From NCBI GenBank assembly GCA_910588845.1, contig CAJURU010000002.1:1-64000 (forward strand): a stretch of 64,000 bases of DNA, read 5' to 3'. The notes under the pieces are model-generated. The model did not search any database, was not told where the DNA came from, and was given only the letters and a program-made list of their open reading frames with translations. Origin of the DNA: an uncultured Lachnospiraceae bacterium. GTDB lineage: Bacteria > Bacillota > Clostridia > Lachnospirales > Lachnospiraceae. This document shows positions 43,567 to 51,330 of the stretch, one piece after another. Positions within the stretch are counted from its first letter, which is position 1. Every line of letters begins with the position of its first letter. The position numbers and the translations under genes are program-made.

Positions 43567-44124
43567 ATGGCCTTAGCCTTTAAAGAACATTGGAGGGATG
43601 AGAAAATAGACGGGGTGGTCTATGATATGTCCCCCTCGCCGGATTATAAGCATGGTATCATTAATGGAAATATATACTCCGCCATTAGGCAGGGGTTAAA
43701 AGACAGCATATGCCTGGTGTCTATGGAAAATCTTGATTTTAAATACCATCCGGAGGAAAATGACGATTACCTCTGCCCGGATATCATGGTGATCTGCGAC
43801 CGCAAGCATTTAAAAGGCGGTTCCTACAGCGGGACGCCCAAATTTATTGCGGAGACGTTAAGCCCATCCACGGCAATGCGTGACAGGAAAAAGAAAAAAG
43901 ATATCTATGAAAAGGCGGGTGTACAAGAGTACTGGATTGTTTTCCCACAGGGGAAGTCTGTGGAGATCTATTATCTGGAAGACGGAAGGTACATCTTGGA
44001 ACAGAGCTACATTTTGCAGGACGATGAAGAAGAAGAGGATTATAATGCCAAGGCGGAGATCTGTTTGCGGGCGTTTCCTAACATAAAAATGACGCTGGAT
44101 GAGATATTTGAGGGGTTGGCGTAG
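43567..44124 (+). CDS. Uma2 family (DUF820) PD-(D/E)XK nuclease-like protein
   Basis: A 185-residue protein with the Uma2 pattern CPDIMVI, FIAETLSPSTAMRDRKKK and IYEKAGVQEYWIV. Asp in CPD, Glu in AETLSP and the following basic residues correspond to the restriction-endonuclease-like active site. Such proteins are common in mobile gene neighbourhoods; in vivo function is unclear. ATG 43567 follows AAAGGAG. Next to the broken ATPase pair, it marks this as a small accessory island. Confidence 0.85.
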   Translation: MALAFKEHWRDEKIDGVVYDMSPSPDYKHGIINGNIYSAIRQGLKDSICLVSMENLDFKYHPEENDDYLCPDIMVICDRKHLKGGSYSGTPKFIAETLSPSTAMRDRKKKKDIYEKAGVQEYWIVFPQGKSVEIYYLEDGRYILEQSYILQDDEEEEDYNAKAEICLRAFPNIKMTLDEIFEGLA

Positions 44125-44131
44125 CTTGTAT

Positions 44132-44160
44132 TTGACAAGGCAATGAAAGAAAGCTATACT
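44132..44160 (+). promoter_or_regulatory. Sigma-A promoter of nrdR
   Basis: TTGACA (44132-44137), a 17-bp spacer and TATACT (44155-44160). The start site would lie about 25 bp before ATG 44191. Confidence 0.75.
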
Positions 44161-44190
44161 AAAAATAAACAGTACGAAGGAGGAAGATTC

Positions 44191-44643
44191 ATGAAGTGCC
44201 CGTATTGCAGCAGTGATAACACCAGGGTCATCGACTCCAGGCCGGCAGATGATAACAATGCTATCAGGCGCAGAAGGCTCTGCGATGACTGTGGGAAACG
44301 TTTTACTACATATGAGAAAGTAGAGACTATTCCGCTGATTGTCATCAAGAAGGATGATAACAGAGAGCAATATGACCGTTCCAAAGTGGAGGCCGGGATT
44401 CTGCGCGCCTGCCATAAACGCCCGGTGTCTGCGGGACAGATCAGCCAGCTTGTGAATATGGTGGAAGTCGATATTTTCAACCGGGAAGAGAAGGAAATTT
44501 CAAGCTCTGAGATTGGCGAGATTGTCATGAACCGACTTCAGGAACTAGACCCCGTAGCGTATGTGCGTTTTGCATCGGTGTACCGTGAATTTAAGGACGT
44601 CAATACCTTTATGGATGAGATAAAGAAGATTTTGGATAAATAA
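44191..44643 (+). CDS. nrdR: Transcriptional repressor NrdR
   Basis: A 150-residue repressor of ribonucleotide reductase genes that senses ATP/dATP. It has the N-terminal zinc ribbon CPYC ... CDDCGKRF followed by the ATP-cone (KKDDNREQYDRSKVEAGI). ATG 44191 follows GGAGG at 9 bp; the longer upstream frame has no site. A structured repeat begins 5 bp after its stop. Confidence 0.97.
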   Translation: MKCPYCSSDNTRVIDSRPADDNNAIRRRRLCDDCGKRFTTYEKVETIPLIVIKKDDNREQYDRSKVEAGILRACHKRPVSAGQISQLVNMVEVDIFNREEKEISSSEIGEIVMNRLQELDPVAYVRFASVYREFKDVNTFMDEIKKILDK

Positions 44644-44648
44644 TAATT

Positions 44649-44690
44649 GCCCTAAGGAGGGACCCACGAAGTGGGAGGATGCCTTAGGGC
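44649..44690 (+). repeat. CCTAAGG structured repeat, locus C
   Basis: Single unit with arms GCCCTAAGG (44649-44657) and CCTTAGGGC (44682-44690) around CCCAC-GAA-GTGGG (44663-44675). Relative to locus A the outer pair A-T is C-G and the inner stem is one pair shorter with C-G changed in step, so pairing is kept. Lies between nrdR and the yqeG-like gene. Confidence 0.85.
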
Positions 44691-44711
44691 TAGTATCGGG
44701 GAGATAGAAAT

Positions 44712-45206
44712 ATGCTGAATGATTTTTATCCTGATGAATATCTGGATTCGGCTTACGAGATTGAGTTTGACCGGTTGTACGAGGAAGGATACCGTGGAAT
44801 TATTTTCGATGTGGATAATACTCTGGTGCCGCATGGAGCGCCGGCAGACGAGCGGGCAGTAGGGTTATTTACACATTTAAAAGAGGTGGGGTATCAATGC
44901 TGCCTTTTGTCGAATAATAAAGAGCCGAGGGTCAGAACGTTTCATGACGCTGTTAAAGTGCAATATATTTTTAAAGCAGGAAAACCCAAAGTTTCCGGTT
45001 ACCGGCGGGCAATGGAACTGATGGGGACGGATGAGGACAGCACCTTGTTTGTGGGAGATCAGATTTTTACGGATGTGTATGGGGCGAACCGCGCCGGAAT
45101 CCGCACCATCCTCACGAAGCCTATCCATCCCAAGGAAGAGATTCAGATTGTGCTCAAGCGTTATTTGGAGAAGATCGTTTTGTTTTTTTATCAGAGAAGA
45201 AAATAA
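44712..45206 (+). CDS. YqeG family HAD-type phosphatase
   Basis: A 164-residue HAD subfamily IIIA protein. Motif I is FDVDNTLVPHG, motif II is LLSNN, motif III K in KAGKPKVSGYRRA, motif IV VGDQIFTDVYGANRAG. Distant relatives dephosphorylate phosphatidylglycerophosphate (Gep4), but activity of YqeG is unsettled. The start has only a weak GGGGAGA site. Confidence 0.9.
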   Translation: MLNDFYPDEYLDSAYEIEFDRLYEEGYRGIIFDVDNTLVPHGAPADERAVGLFTHLKEVGYQCCLLSNNKEPRVRTFHDAVKVQYIFKAGKPKVSGYRRAMELMGTDEDSTLFVGDQIFTDVYGANRAGIRTILTKPIHPKEEIQIVLKRYLEKIVLFFYQRRK

Positions 45207-45267
45207 ATGTTTAGAACGGTGTATCAAACCGGCAGAATTTAAATAATCAGGAAAGGAAGGAAAAGAA

Positions 45268-45711
45268 ATGAAAGTAGCAATCGGCAACGATCACACAGCA
45301 GTGGATTTAAAAATGGAGGTTATGGAATTTGTAAAGAGCCTGGGACACGAGGTGTTGAACCTGGGGACGGACAATACGGAGAGCTGCCATTATCCGGTGT
45401 ATGGGGAGAAAGTAGGGCGTGCAGTGGCAGCCGGGGAAGCGGATTGCGGAATACTTATCTGTGGTACGGGAGTTGGTATTTCCCTGGCGGCAAATAAAAT
45501 AAAGGGCATACGCTGCGGCGTTTGTTCTGACACCACGACAGCGCATCTGATTAAGGAGCATAACAATGCCAATATTATTGCGTTTGGCGCGCGTATCGTG
45601 GGCAATGAGCAGGCCAAAGATATTGTGAAATCATATCTGGAAGCAGAATTCATGGGCGGCAGGCATCAGACACGCATAGATATGATTCATGAGATTGAAG
45701 AAAAAGGTTGA
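45268..45711 (+). CDS. rpiB: Ribose-5-phosphate isomerase B
   Basis: A 147-residue RpiB/LacA/LacB sugar isomerase, interconverting ribose-5-phosphate and ribulose-5-phosphate. Motifs are IGNDHTAVDLK at the start, CGILICGTGVGISLAANK with the catalytic Cys, and NIIAFGARIVG. ATG 45268 follows GGAAAGGAAGG. The RpiB/allose-6-phosphate isomerase choice cannot be settled here; no allose genes are near. Confidence 0.92.
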   Translation: MKVAIGNDHTAVDLKMEVMEFVKSLGHEVLNLGTDNTESCHYPVYGEKVGRAVAAGEADCGILICGTGVGISLAANKIKGIRCGVCSDTTTAHLIKEHNNANIIAFGARIVGNEQAKDIVKSYLEAEFMGGRHQTRIDMIHEIEEKG

Positions 45712-45736
45712 AAAATCTTCCATTTTAGTATAGAAT
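45708..45736 (+). promoter_or_regulatory. Predicted promoter of efp
   Basis: TTGAAA (45708-45713), a 17-bp spacer and TAGAAT (45731-45736). The -35 overlaps the rpiB stop codon. Confidence 0.55.
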
Positions 45737-45795
45737 GGTACAAGCGTGAGGGCAGGAAACGCCCCATTGCATTATAGTTTAAGGAGGAAAATCGA

Positions 45796-46353
45796 ATGAT
45801 TTCAGCAGGAGATTTTAGAAATGGCATTACGATTGAATTAGATAATAATATTTTTCAGATTATTGAATTCCAGCATGTAAAGCCGGGGAAGGGCGCAGCC
45901 TTTGTCAGGACGAAATTAAAGAATATCAAAAACGGCGGCGTGGTTGAGAAGACTTTCCGTCCTACAGAAAAATGTCCTCAGGCAAGGATTGACAGGGCGG
46001 ACATGCAGTACTTATATTCTGACGGCGACTTATTTCATTTCATGGATGTTGAGACATACGAGCAGATTGCGTTGGATGCAGAGGCTATCGGTGACGCGCT
46101 CAAGTTTGTAAAAGAGAACGAGATGGTGAAGATGTGTTCCCATAATGGCAGCGTATTTGCAGTTGAGCCGCCATTGTTCGTTGAGTTGAAGATTACGGAT
46201 ACTGAGCCTGGTTTCAAAGGAGATACGGCGACCGGCGCTACAAAGCCGGCGGTTGTGGAGACTGGCGCTACAGTAAATGTGCCATTGTTTGTAGAGCAGG
46301 ATGACGTAATCAAGATTGATACTAGGACAGGGGAATATTTGTCCAGAGTTTAA
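45796..46353 (+). CDS. efp: Elongation factor P
   Basis: A 185-residue, three-domain factor that rescues ribosomes stalled at proline stretches. The N-terminal KOW-like domain has the loop HVKPGKGAAFVRTK, with a Lys at the modified-tip position; the C-terminal motif is DDVIKIDTRTGEYLSRV. ATG 45796 follows AAGGAGG. No modification gene (EpmA/YmfI type) is adjacent. Confidence 0.96.
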   Translation: MISAGDFRNGITIELDNNIFQIIEFQHVKPGKGAAFVRTKLKNIKNGGVVEKTFRPTEKCPQARIDRADMQYLYSDGDLFHFMDVETYEQIALDAEAIGDALKFVKENEMVKMCSHNGSVFAVEPPLFVELKITDTEPGFKGDTATGATKPAVVETGATVNVPLFVEQDDVIKIDTRTGEYLSRV

Positions 46354-46386
46354 ATAGATTACAGTATAATTTACCAAAGACATCGA

Positions 46387-46429
46387 AATAAGGAATCCAC
46401 GTATTAATTTGTGGAATTCCTTATTTTTG
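46387..46429 (+). terminator. Terminator of efp
   Basis: AATAAGGAATCCAC (46387-46400) pairs with GTGGAATTCCTTATT (46411-46425), followed by TTTT. Confidence 0.88.
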
Positions 46430-46544
46430 TTTGTATAAGACGTCTTGTGTAATTCTTGTTTTTGTATTATCATGGTAGAAACAATAGGAGAATATTGATA
46501 ACTAAGTGGGCAATTATATTAATCAATTTTAGGAGGGTAAAGAT

Positions 46545-47459
46545 ATGGGTAAACCAGCATTAGTTATTATGGCGGCAGGTATGGGGAGCCGCTACGGCGG
46601 ATTAAAGCAGATTGATCCGATTGACAGTCAGGGCCATATCATCATGGATTTTTCCATTTATGACGCTATGGCGGCAGGTTTTGAAAAAGTCGTGTTCATT
46701 ATTAAAAGAGCGAATGAGCAGGCGTTTAAGGAGAGCATTGGCAACCGTATTTCCAATAAGATTCAGGTGGAATATGTATACCAGGAATTGGGTAAGATAC
46801 CGGCAGGGTTCGAGGCGCCTGAGGGCAGGGAGAAACCTTTCGGAACCGGCCATGCCATTCTCTGCTGCAAGGATGTATTGGACGGGCCTTTTGCAGTCGT
46901 CAATGCGGACGATTATTACGGCAAACATGCTTATCAGGCAGTCTATGAATATTTGGTAAGCCACGAGGATGATGACAAATACCGTTATGCGATGGTGGGT
47001 TATGCCCTCAAGAACACATTGACAGAAAATGGGCATGTGGCAAGAGGAATCTGCCGGACGGATGCAGCAGGTTTTCTGGAGGAGATTGAGGAACGTACTC
47101 ATATTGAAAAGCGGGGGGAAGGCGCTGCCTTTACGGAGGATGACGGCAAGAGCTGGATAGAGGTTTCCATGGACAGTACCGTCTCCATGAATATGTGGGG
47201 ATTTTCCAACAGCATTTTAAAGGAACTGGAAACGGGTTTTGTGAACTTTTTGCAAACTGATTTGCCAGCAAATCCACTGAAGGCGGAGTATTTTCTCCCT
47301 ACGGCCGTCGGCGGGCTGCTGAGGGAAGGAAAAGCAAGCGTTCGCGTGCTCACATCTGAGGACAAATGGTATGGGGTCACATATAAAGAAGATAAGCAGA
47401 TGGTAGTGGAAGCAATAGCTGGACTAAAAAAGCAGGGGTTGTACCCGGAGGAATTTTAA
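46545..47459 (+). CDS. Sugar-1-phosphate nucleotidyltransferase
   Basis: A 304-residue NTP-transferase fold protein. The N-terminal nucleotide-binding motif is VIMAAGMGSRYGGLKQ and the metal-binding region AVVNADDYYG; PFGTGHAI is another family-like motif. It probably makes a UDP-sugar from a hexose- or hexosamine-1-phosphate produced by the kinase encoded 1 bp downstream. The exact sugar and nucleotide cannot be read from sequence. ATG 46545 follows AGGAGGG. Confidence 0.85.
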   Translation: MGKPALVIMAAGMGSRYGGLKQIDPIDSQGHIIMDFSIYDAMAAGFEKVVFIIKRANEQAFKESIGNRISNKIQVEYVYQELGKIPAGFEAPEGREKPFGTGHAILCCKDVLDGPFAVVNADDYYGKHAYQAVYEYLVSHEDDDKYRYAMVGYALKNTLTENGHVARGICRTDAAGFLEEIEERTHIEKRGEGAAFTEDDGKSWIEVSMDSTVSMNMWGFSNSILKELETGFVNFLQTDLPANPLKAEYFLPTAVGGLLREGKASVRVLTSEDKWYGVTYKEDKQMVVEAIAGLKKQGLYPEEF

Positions 47460-47460
47460 G

Positions 47461-48549
47461 ATGACTGTAGAATTAGAAAAACGTGCGAAAGAAGCTGTCC
47501 GTCATTTCCGTATACAGGGCGAGACTGGTGAAGCTCGTCCTTGGGGCAGCGGGCATATCAATGATACTTTTCTTGTGGACGGCGCTACAAGATACATCAT
47601 CCAGCGCATGAACCGCAGCATATTTATAAAGCCTATGGAAGTCATGGACAATATTACAGGCGTGACATCATTTTTGAAGGAGAAAATCAGAAAAGCCGGC
47701 GGCGATGAATTGAGGGAAACGCTTACTGTTATTTTCAGCGAGGATGGAAAACCTTTATATAAGGACAGTTTTGGCGATAGTTGGCGCATGTACTATATGA
47801 TAGAGGATGCGGAATGTTATGATCAAGTGGAGACGGAGCAGGTCTTTTATGAGAGTGCGAAAGCTTTTGGCAATTTTGTACGGCTTTTGTCCGATTATCC
47901 AGCAGAAACGCTCCATGAGACGATTCTCGGTTTTCATGACACAAAGGCGCGTTATGAAGTTTTTCAGCATGCTGTGGAGGCGGATGTCTGCGGCAGGGCA
48001 AAGGATGTCCAGCGGGAAATTTCTTTCTTTCAGGATCGGGAAGACATTACCGGTGTGCTGGGGCAGATGCAGGCAGAGGGAAAGCTGCCTTTGCGAGTAA
48101 CGCATAATGATACCAAACTTAACAACATCATGATGGATAAAAAAACCGGAAAAGGTATTTGTGTGATTGATTTAGATACGGTGATGCCGGGGCTTTCTGT
48201 CCATGATTTCGGTGATTCCATACGTTTTGGAGCGAGTACCGGGGCGGAGGATGAACCGGATTTGTCCAAGGTGAATTTCGATATCCATCTTTTTGAGCTA
48301 TATACGAAAGGATTTTTGGAGGGCTGCCAGGGAAGCCTGACGGAAACGGAGATTGCCATGCTGCCGATGGGAGCAAAGGTCATGACTTATGAGTGCGGGA
48401 TGCGTTTTCTTACCGATTATTTGCAGGGAGACTCTTATTTTAAAGTTCACCGTAAAGGACAGAATCTCGATCGCTGCCGTACTCAAATGAAGCTGGTGGC
48501 AGACATGGAAAAAGATTGGCGGCAGATGAAACGGATTGTGCAGGAATAA
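47461..48549 (+). CDS. Phosphotransferase, N-acetylhexosamine-1-kinase-like (NahK type)
   Basis: A 362-residue APH-fold kinase. The motif WGSGHINDTF near residue 28 resembles NahK; the catalytic loop is THNDTKLNNIMM and the metal motif IDLDTVMPG. NahK phosphorylates GlcNAc/GalNAc at C1 in the lacto-N-biose pathway. It starts 1 bp after the nucleotidyltransferase gene and is followed by galE, consistent with that role. Substrate assignment is inference. Confidence 0.82.
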   Translation: MTVELEKRAKEAVRHFRIQGETGEARPWGSGHINDTFLVDGATRYIIQRMNRSIFIKPMEVMDNITGVTSFLKEKIRKAGGDELRETLTVIFSEDGKPLYKDSFGDSWRMYYMIEDAECYDQVETEQVFYESAKAFGNFVRLLSDYPAETLHETILGFHDTKARYEVFQHAVEADVCGRAKDVQREISFFQDREDITGVLGQMQAEGKLPLRVTHNDTKLNNIMMDKKTGKGICVIDLDTVMPGLSVHDFGDSIRFGASTGAEDEPDLSKVNFDIHLFELYTKGFLEGCQGSLTETEIAMLPMGAKVMTYECGMRFLTDYLQGDSYFKVHRKGQNLDRCRTQMKLVADMEKDWRQMKRIVQE

Positions 48550-48582
48550 AGTTTTGTTCGTTCCCGTGTCATCTGCAAATAA

Positions 48583-48643
48583 TTTACTAAATATAATAGT
48601 AAACAAAATAAGTATTTACTAAAACATACAAGTATGCTATACT
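48583..48643 (+). promoter_or_regulatory. galE promoter with inverted-repeat operator candidate
   Basis: TTTACT (48615-48620), a 17-bp spacer and extended TGc-TATACT (48638-48643) form the promoter. Upstream, TTTACTA (48583-48589) and TAGTAAA (48597-48603) form an inverted repeat, and TTTACTA recurs at the -35 itself. A regulator binding these would control galE directly. Confidence 0.55.
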
Positions 48644-48703
48644 GGGTTCAACAGAGAAAGCCGCAGATAAGCGACGAATCAATGATGACAGGAGGTAAAG
48701 ATT

Positions 48704-49720
48704 ATGGCAATTTTAGTAACCGGCGGAGCTGGCTATATTGGAAGCCACACATGTATTGAACTTATTCATGCAGGATATGAGGTTGTTGTTGTGGACAACC
48801 TGGTGAATTCCAGTGAAGAAGCGGTAAAGAGAGTGGAGAAGATTACCGGGGCAAAAGTTCCGTTTTATCAGGTGGATATCCTGGATGCTCAGGCGTTGGG
48901 AGAGGTGTTTGAGAAGGAGAACATTGACAGCGTCATTCACTTTGCAGGACTAAAGGCAGTGGGAGAGTCTGTACAGAAGCCTTTAGAATATTACCATAAC
49001 AATATTACCGGGACGTTAATTTTATGCGACGTCATGCGTAACCATGGTGTGAAGAACATTATCTTTTCTTCTTCTGCCACAGTATATGGAGATCCGGCTA
49101 TTATTCCGATTACAGAAGAGTGCCCCAAAGGGCAGATTACAAATCCATACGGCCAGACGAAGGGCATGTTAGAGCAGATTCTTACCGATTTTCATGTGGC
49201 AGACCCGGAGTGGAACGTAGTGCTTCTGCGTTACTTTAACCCAATCGGGGCTCATGAGAGCGGGATTATCGGGGAAGATCCCAAAGGAATTCCCAACAAT
49301 CTTGTGCCCTATATCGCGCAGGTTGCAGTTGGTAAGTTAAAATGCCTCGGTGTATTTGGGGATGATTATGACACGCCTGACGGTACGGGCGTGCGTGATT
49401 ATATTCATGTGGTTGACTTGGCAAAAGGGCATGTCAAGGCGTTGAAGAAAATTGAGGATAAATCCGGTGTGACAATTTATAACCTGGGTACTGGGAAAGG
49501 TTACAGCGTGCTTGATGTGGTGAAAGCATATGAGAAAGCATGTGGCAAGCCTATCCCTTATGAAATCAAACCCAGAAGAGCGGGAGATATTGCAACATGC
49601 TACTCCGACGCCTCCAAAGCGAAAGCAGAGCTTGGCTGGGAAGCAGAATATGATATTGACAGGATGTGCGCGGATTCCTGGAGATGGCAGAGCATGAATC
49701 CTGATGGTTACCGCAGTTAA
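48704..49720 (+). CDS. galE: UDP-glucose 4-epimerase
   Basis: A 338-residue short-chain dehydrogenase/reductase-fold epimerase interconverting UDP-galactose and UDP-glucose (some members also the N-acetyl forms). NAD-binding GGAGYIGSHTCIEL at the N-terminus, catalytic SSATVYG and YGQTKGMLE (Tyr-x3-Lys), and YFNPIGAHESG. ATG 48704 follows AGGAGG. Ends before a nested palindrome that separates it from a convergent gene. Confidence 0.95.
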   Translation: MAILVTGGAGYIGSHTCIELIHAGYEVVVVDNLVNSSEEAVKRVEKITGAKVPFYQVDILDAQALGEVFEKENIDSVIHFAGLKAVGESVQKPLEYYHNNITGTLILCDVMRNHGVKNIIFSSSATVYGDPAIIPITEECPKGQITNPYGQTKGMLEQILTDFHVADPEWNVVLLRYFNPIGAHESGIIGEDPKGIPNNLVPYIAQVAVGKLKCLGVFGDDYDTPDGTGVRDYIHVVDLAKGHVKALKKIEDKSGVTIYNLGTGKGYSVLDVVKAYEKACGKPIPYEIKPRRAGDIATCYSDASKAKAELGWEAEYDIDRMCADSWRWQSMNPDGYRS

Positions 49721-49762
49721 GAAAAAGGGTTTTACCTTAATTTATATTATAAGTCATAAATT

Positions 49763-49890
49763 CGTTCAAAAGGTTTGCATTGCAAAGCAATGAAAACAAC
49801 ATGCACAAAAATTATCTTGGGAAGCTAGCTTCCCAAGATAATTTTTGCGCATTCTGTCTTTGCCGCATAAGCGGCAAGACCTTTTGAACG
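49763..49890. terminator. Nested palindrome, probable bidirectional terminator
   Basis: A 40-bp perfect palindrome (49807-49846) with AAAAATT ends and centre AAGCTAGCTT, extended to 52 bp (49801-49852) with one mismatch. Around it, CGTTCAAAAGGT (49763-49774) pairs with ACCTTTTGAACG (49879-49890). Two small stems sit between: CATTGC/GCAATG on the left and GCCGC/GCGGC on the right. It lies between galE (+) and the HD-GYP-like gene (-), so it can terminate both. The T-tract is present on both strands. Confidence 0.85.
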
Positions 49891-49933
49891 AGATAATATA
49901 ATCAGGCATCAATCTTCTTTTTGTACAATAGTG

Positions 49934-51112
49934 TCATATTCTTCCCGCTGCGGCAAGTTTTTTGCGCTTTGTAATGTAGCGTATCGTAGTCTCCCGGGTG
50001 TGCGCGTCTGTTTTATATTGTTTAAACGTATCACGGTCCACTTTGAGGCGGACGTCCATGGTTTTCATTACGTCGGCAATATGCATACTTTTCTGGAACT
50101 TTGCTTCCGAGAAATCAATGCGTTGATTGTTGGAGAACAGGACAACCACAGGCTGCGCATAATTTTTGTGATTTTCTGAAATAACAATCCCTTTCTGCCC
50201 ATTGGAAAATTCCACGCAGCGGCCGTCGGGCAGGATATGGATGCTCTGGGTCAGCGCAGTCACAAAGGGAGCGGGGAAATGATCCGTATGCTTGCGCAGG
50301 AAACGTACGGCGGCAAGTTCAGAGGAAGGCTCGCGGTCCAAATGCATGGAAGTCATTTCGTCAAACATACTTGCCGTGTGCAGCACATGGGTTCCGTTCT
50401 TCCAGCGAATATTCTTGGGCATAGGTGCAGAAACGTCAAACGGCAGTCGTGTCATTTGACCTACAATTTTTAAAGTGAGTTCCGGGAATTTATAATCGTT
50501 ATAATCCGGGTGAAGCATCTGATAGCCTTTCTCCAGATAGCCGCGAATCATTCGGCGTTCATCAGCAGATAATAGGCTGTCGCCTTTCTCAAGTATTTCT
50601 TCCGGCACCAACAGCCGTCCGATATCATAGAGCAGCGCGGCGCAGATAATGGCTAATTGCTCTGGGTAAGCGTAGTTGAGCTTGTTTACCATCATGGAGG
50701 CGGTAATTGCTGTGTTCAGGCAATGCTTGTAGACATAATCGCCGCTGCTGCGCAGTGTTGCCGCAAAGTTGAGTTTGTTTTCTGAATTACCGAATTTTTT
50801 GAGAATTTCCTGGGCCATTGGCTTGATATTCTGCGGTTTCATATTGTTAAGCAGCAGGGTCAAATCGTCTTTCAGGCGGAACGTGGAGACGGTAAGAAAA
50901 CGCTCCAGTTCTACATCCTCCTCGGAAAGTGGAGGGACTGGTTCAGCAGGTTCTAAAATGTAAAGGCCCCACAGGCCAAATTTCCCGATGCTGGAAATAC
51001 CCTGGGGCGTCAGGCGGGTGTCACGTTCGTAGAGCATGACGCCGTTTTTATTATAAATGGGGCGTGCAAGGCGCATGCCTGGTTTAACTTGGTTGATTTT
51101 TACATATTGCAC
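49934..51112 (-). CDS. Degenerate HD-GYP domain protein
   Basis: A 392-residue protein on the minus strand. The N-terminal segment (KINQVKPGMRLARPIYNKNG) is the domain that precedes HD-GYP regions. The HD-GYP-like part (about 125-240) keeps LLVPEEIL and SADERRM, but the HDIGK motif reads YDIGR and the HPxxG position reads YLEKG, so metal-binding histidines are lost. It is probably not an active c-di-GMP phosphodiesterase and may act as a binding or signalling protein. GTG start at 51112, with GGAGG 7 bp upstream. Confidence 0.8.
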   Translation of the reverse strand: MQYVKINQVKPGMRLARPIYNKNGVMLYERDTRLTPQGISSIGKFGLWGLYILEPAEPVPPLSEEDVELERFLTVSTFRLKDDLTLLLNNMKPQNIKPMAQEILKKFGNSENKLNFAATLRSSGDYVYKHCLNTAITASMMVNKLNYAYPEQLAIICAALLYDIGRLLVPEEILEKGDSLLSADERRMIRGYLEKGYQMLHPDYNDYKFPELTLKIVGQMTRLPFDVSAPMPKNIRWKNGTHVLHTASMFDEMTSMHLDREPSSELAAVRFLRKHTDHFPAPFVTALTQSIHILPDGRCVEFSNGQKGIVISENHKNYAQPVVVLFSNNQRIDFSEAKFQKSMHIADVMKTMDVRLKVDRDTFKQYKTDAHTRETTIRYITKRKKLAAAGRI

Positions 51113-51330
51113 GGTAACACCTCCGTTATTCTATCTAATCAAATCCTGGAGCATGAGAAAAGAACAAATATTCCCCTTGCGTTTGGATTAGGTATCGTCT
51201 ATATTATGGTTATCGGATAAAACCTCCGGATTTTTTACTCTTCCCTGTAACCAAAATGTTTTTTTGGCAGGATGAAAGCGAAAGCATGGAAAAGTTCTGG
51301 TGTTCCAGAAGAATTGGAGGAGAATGAGAA

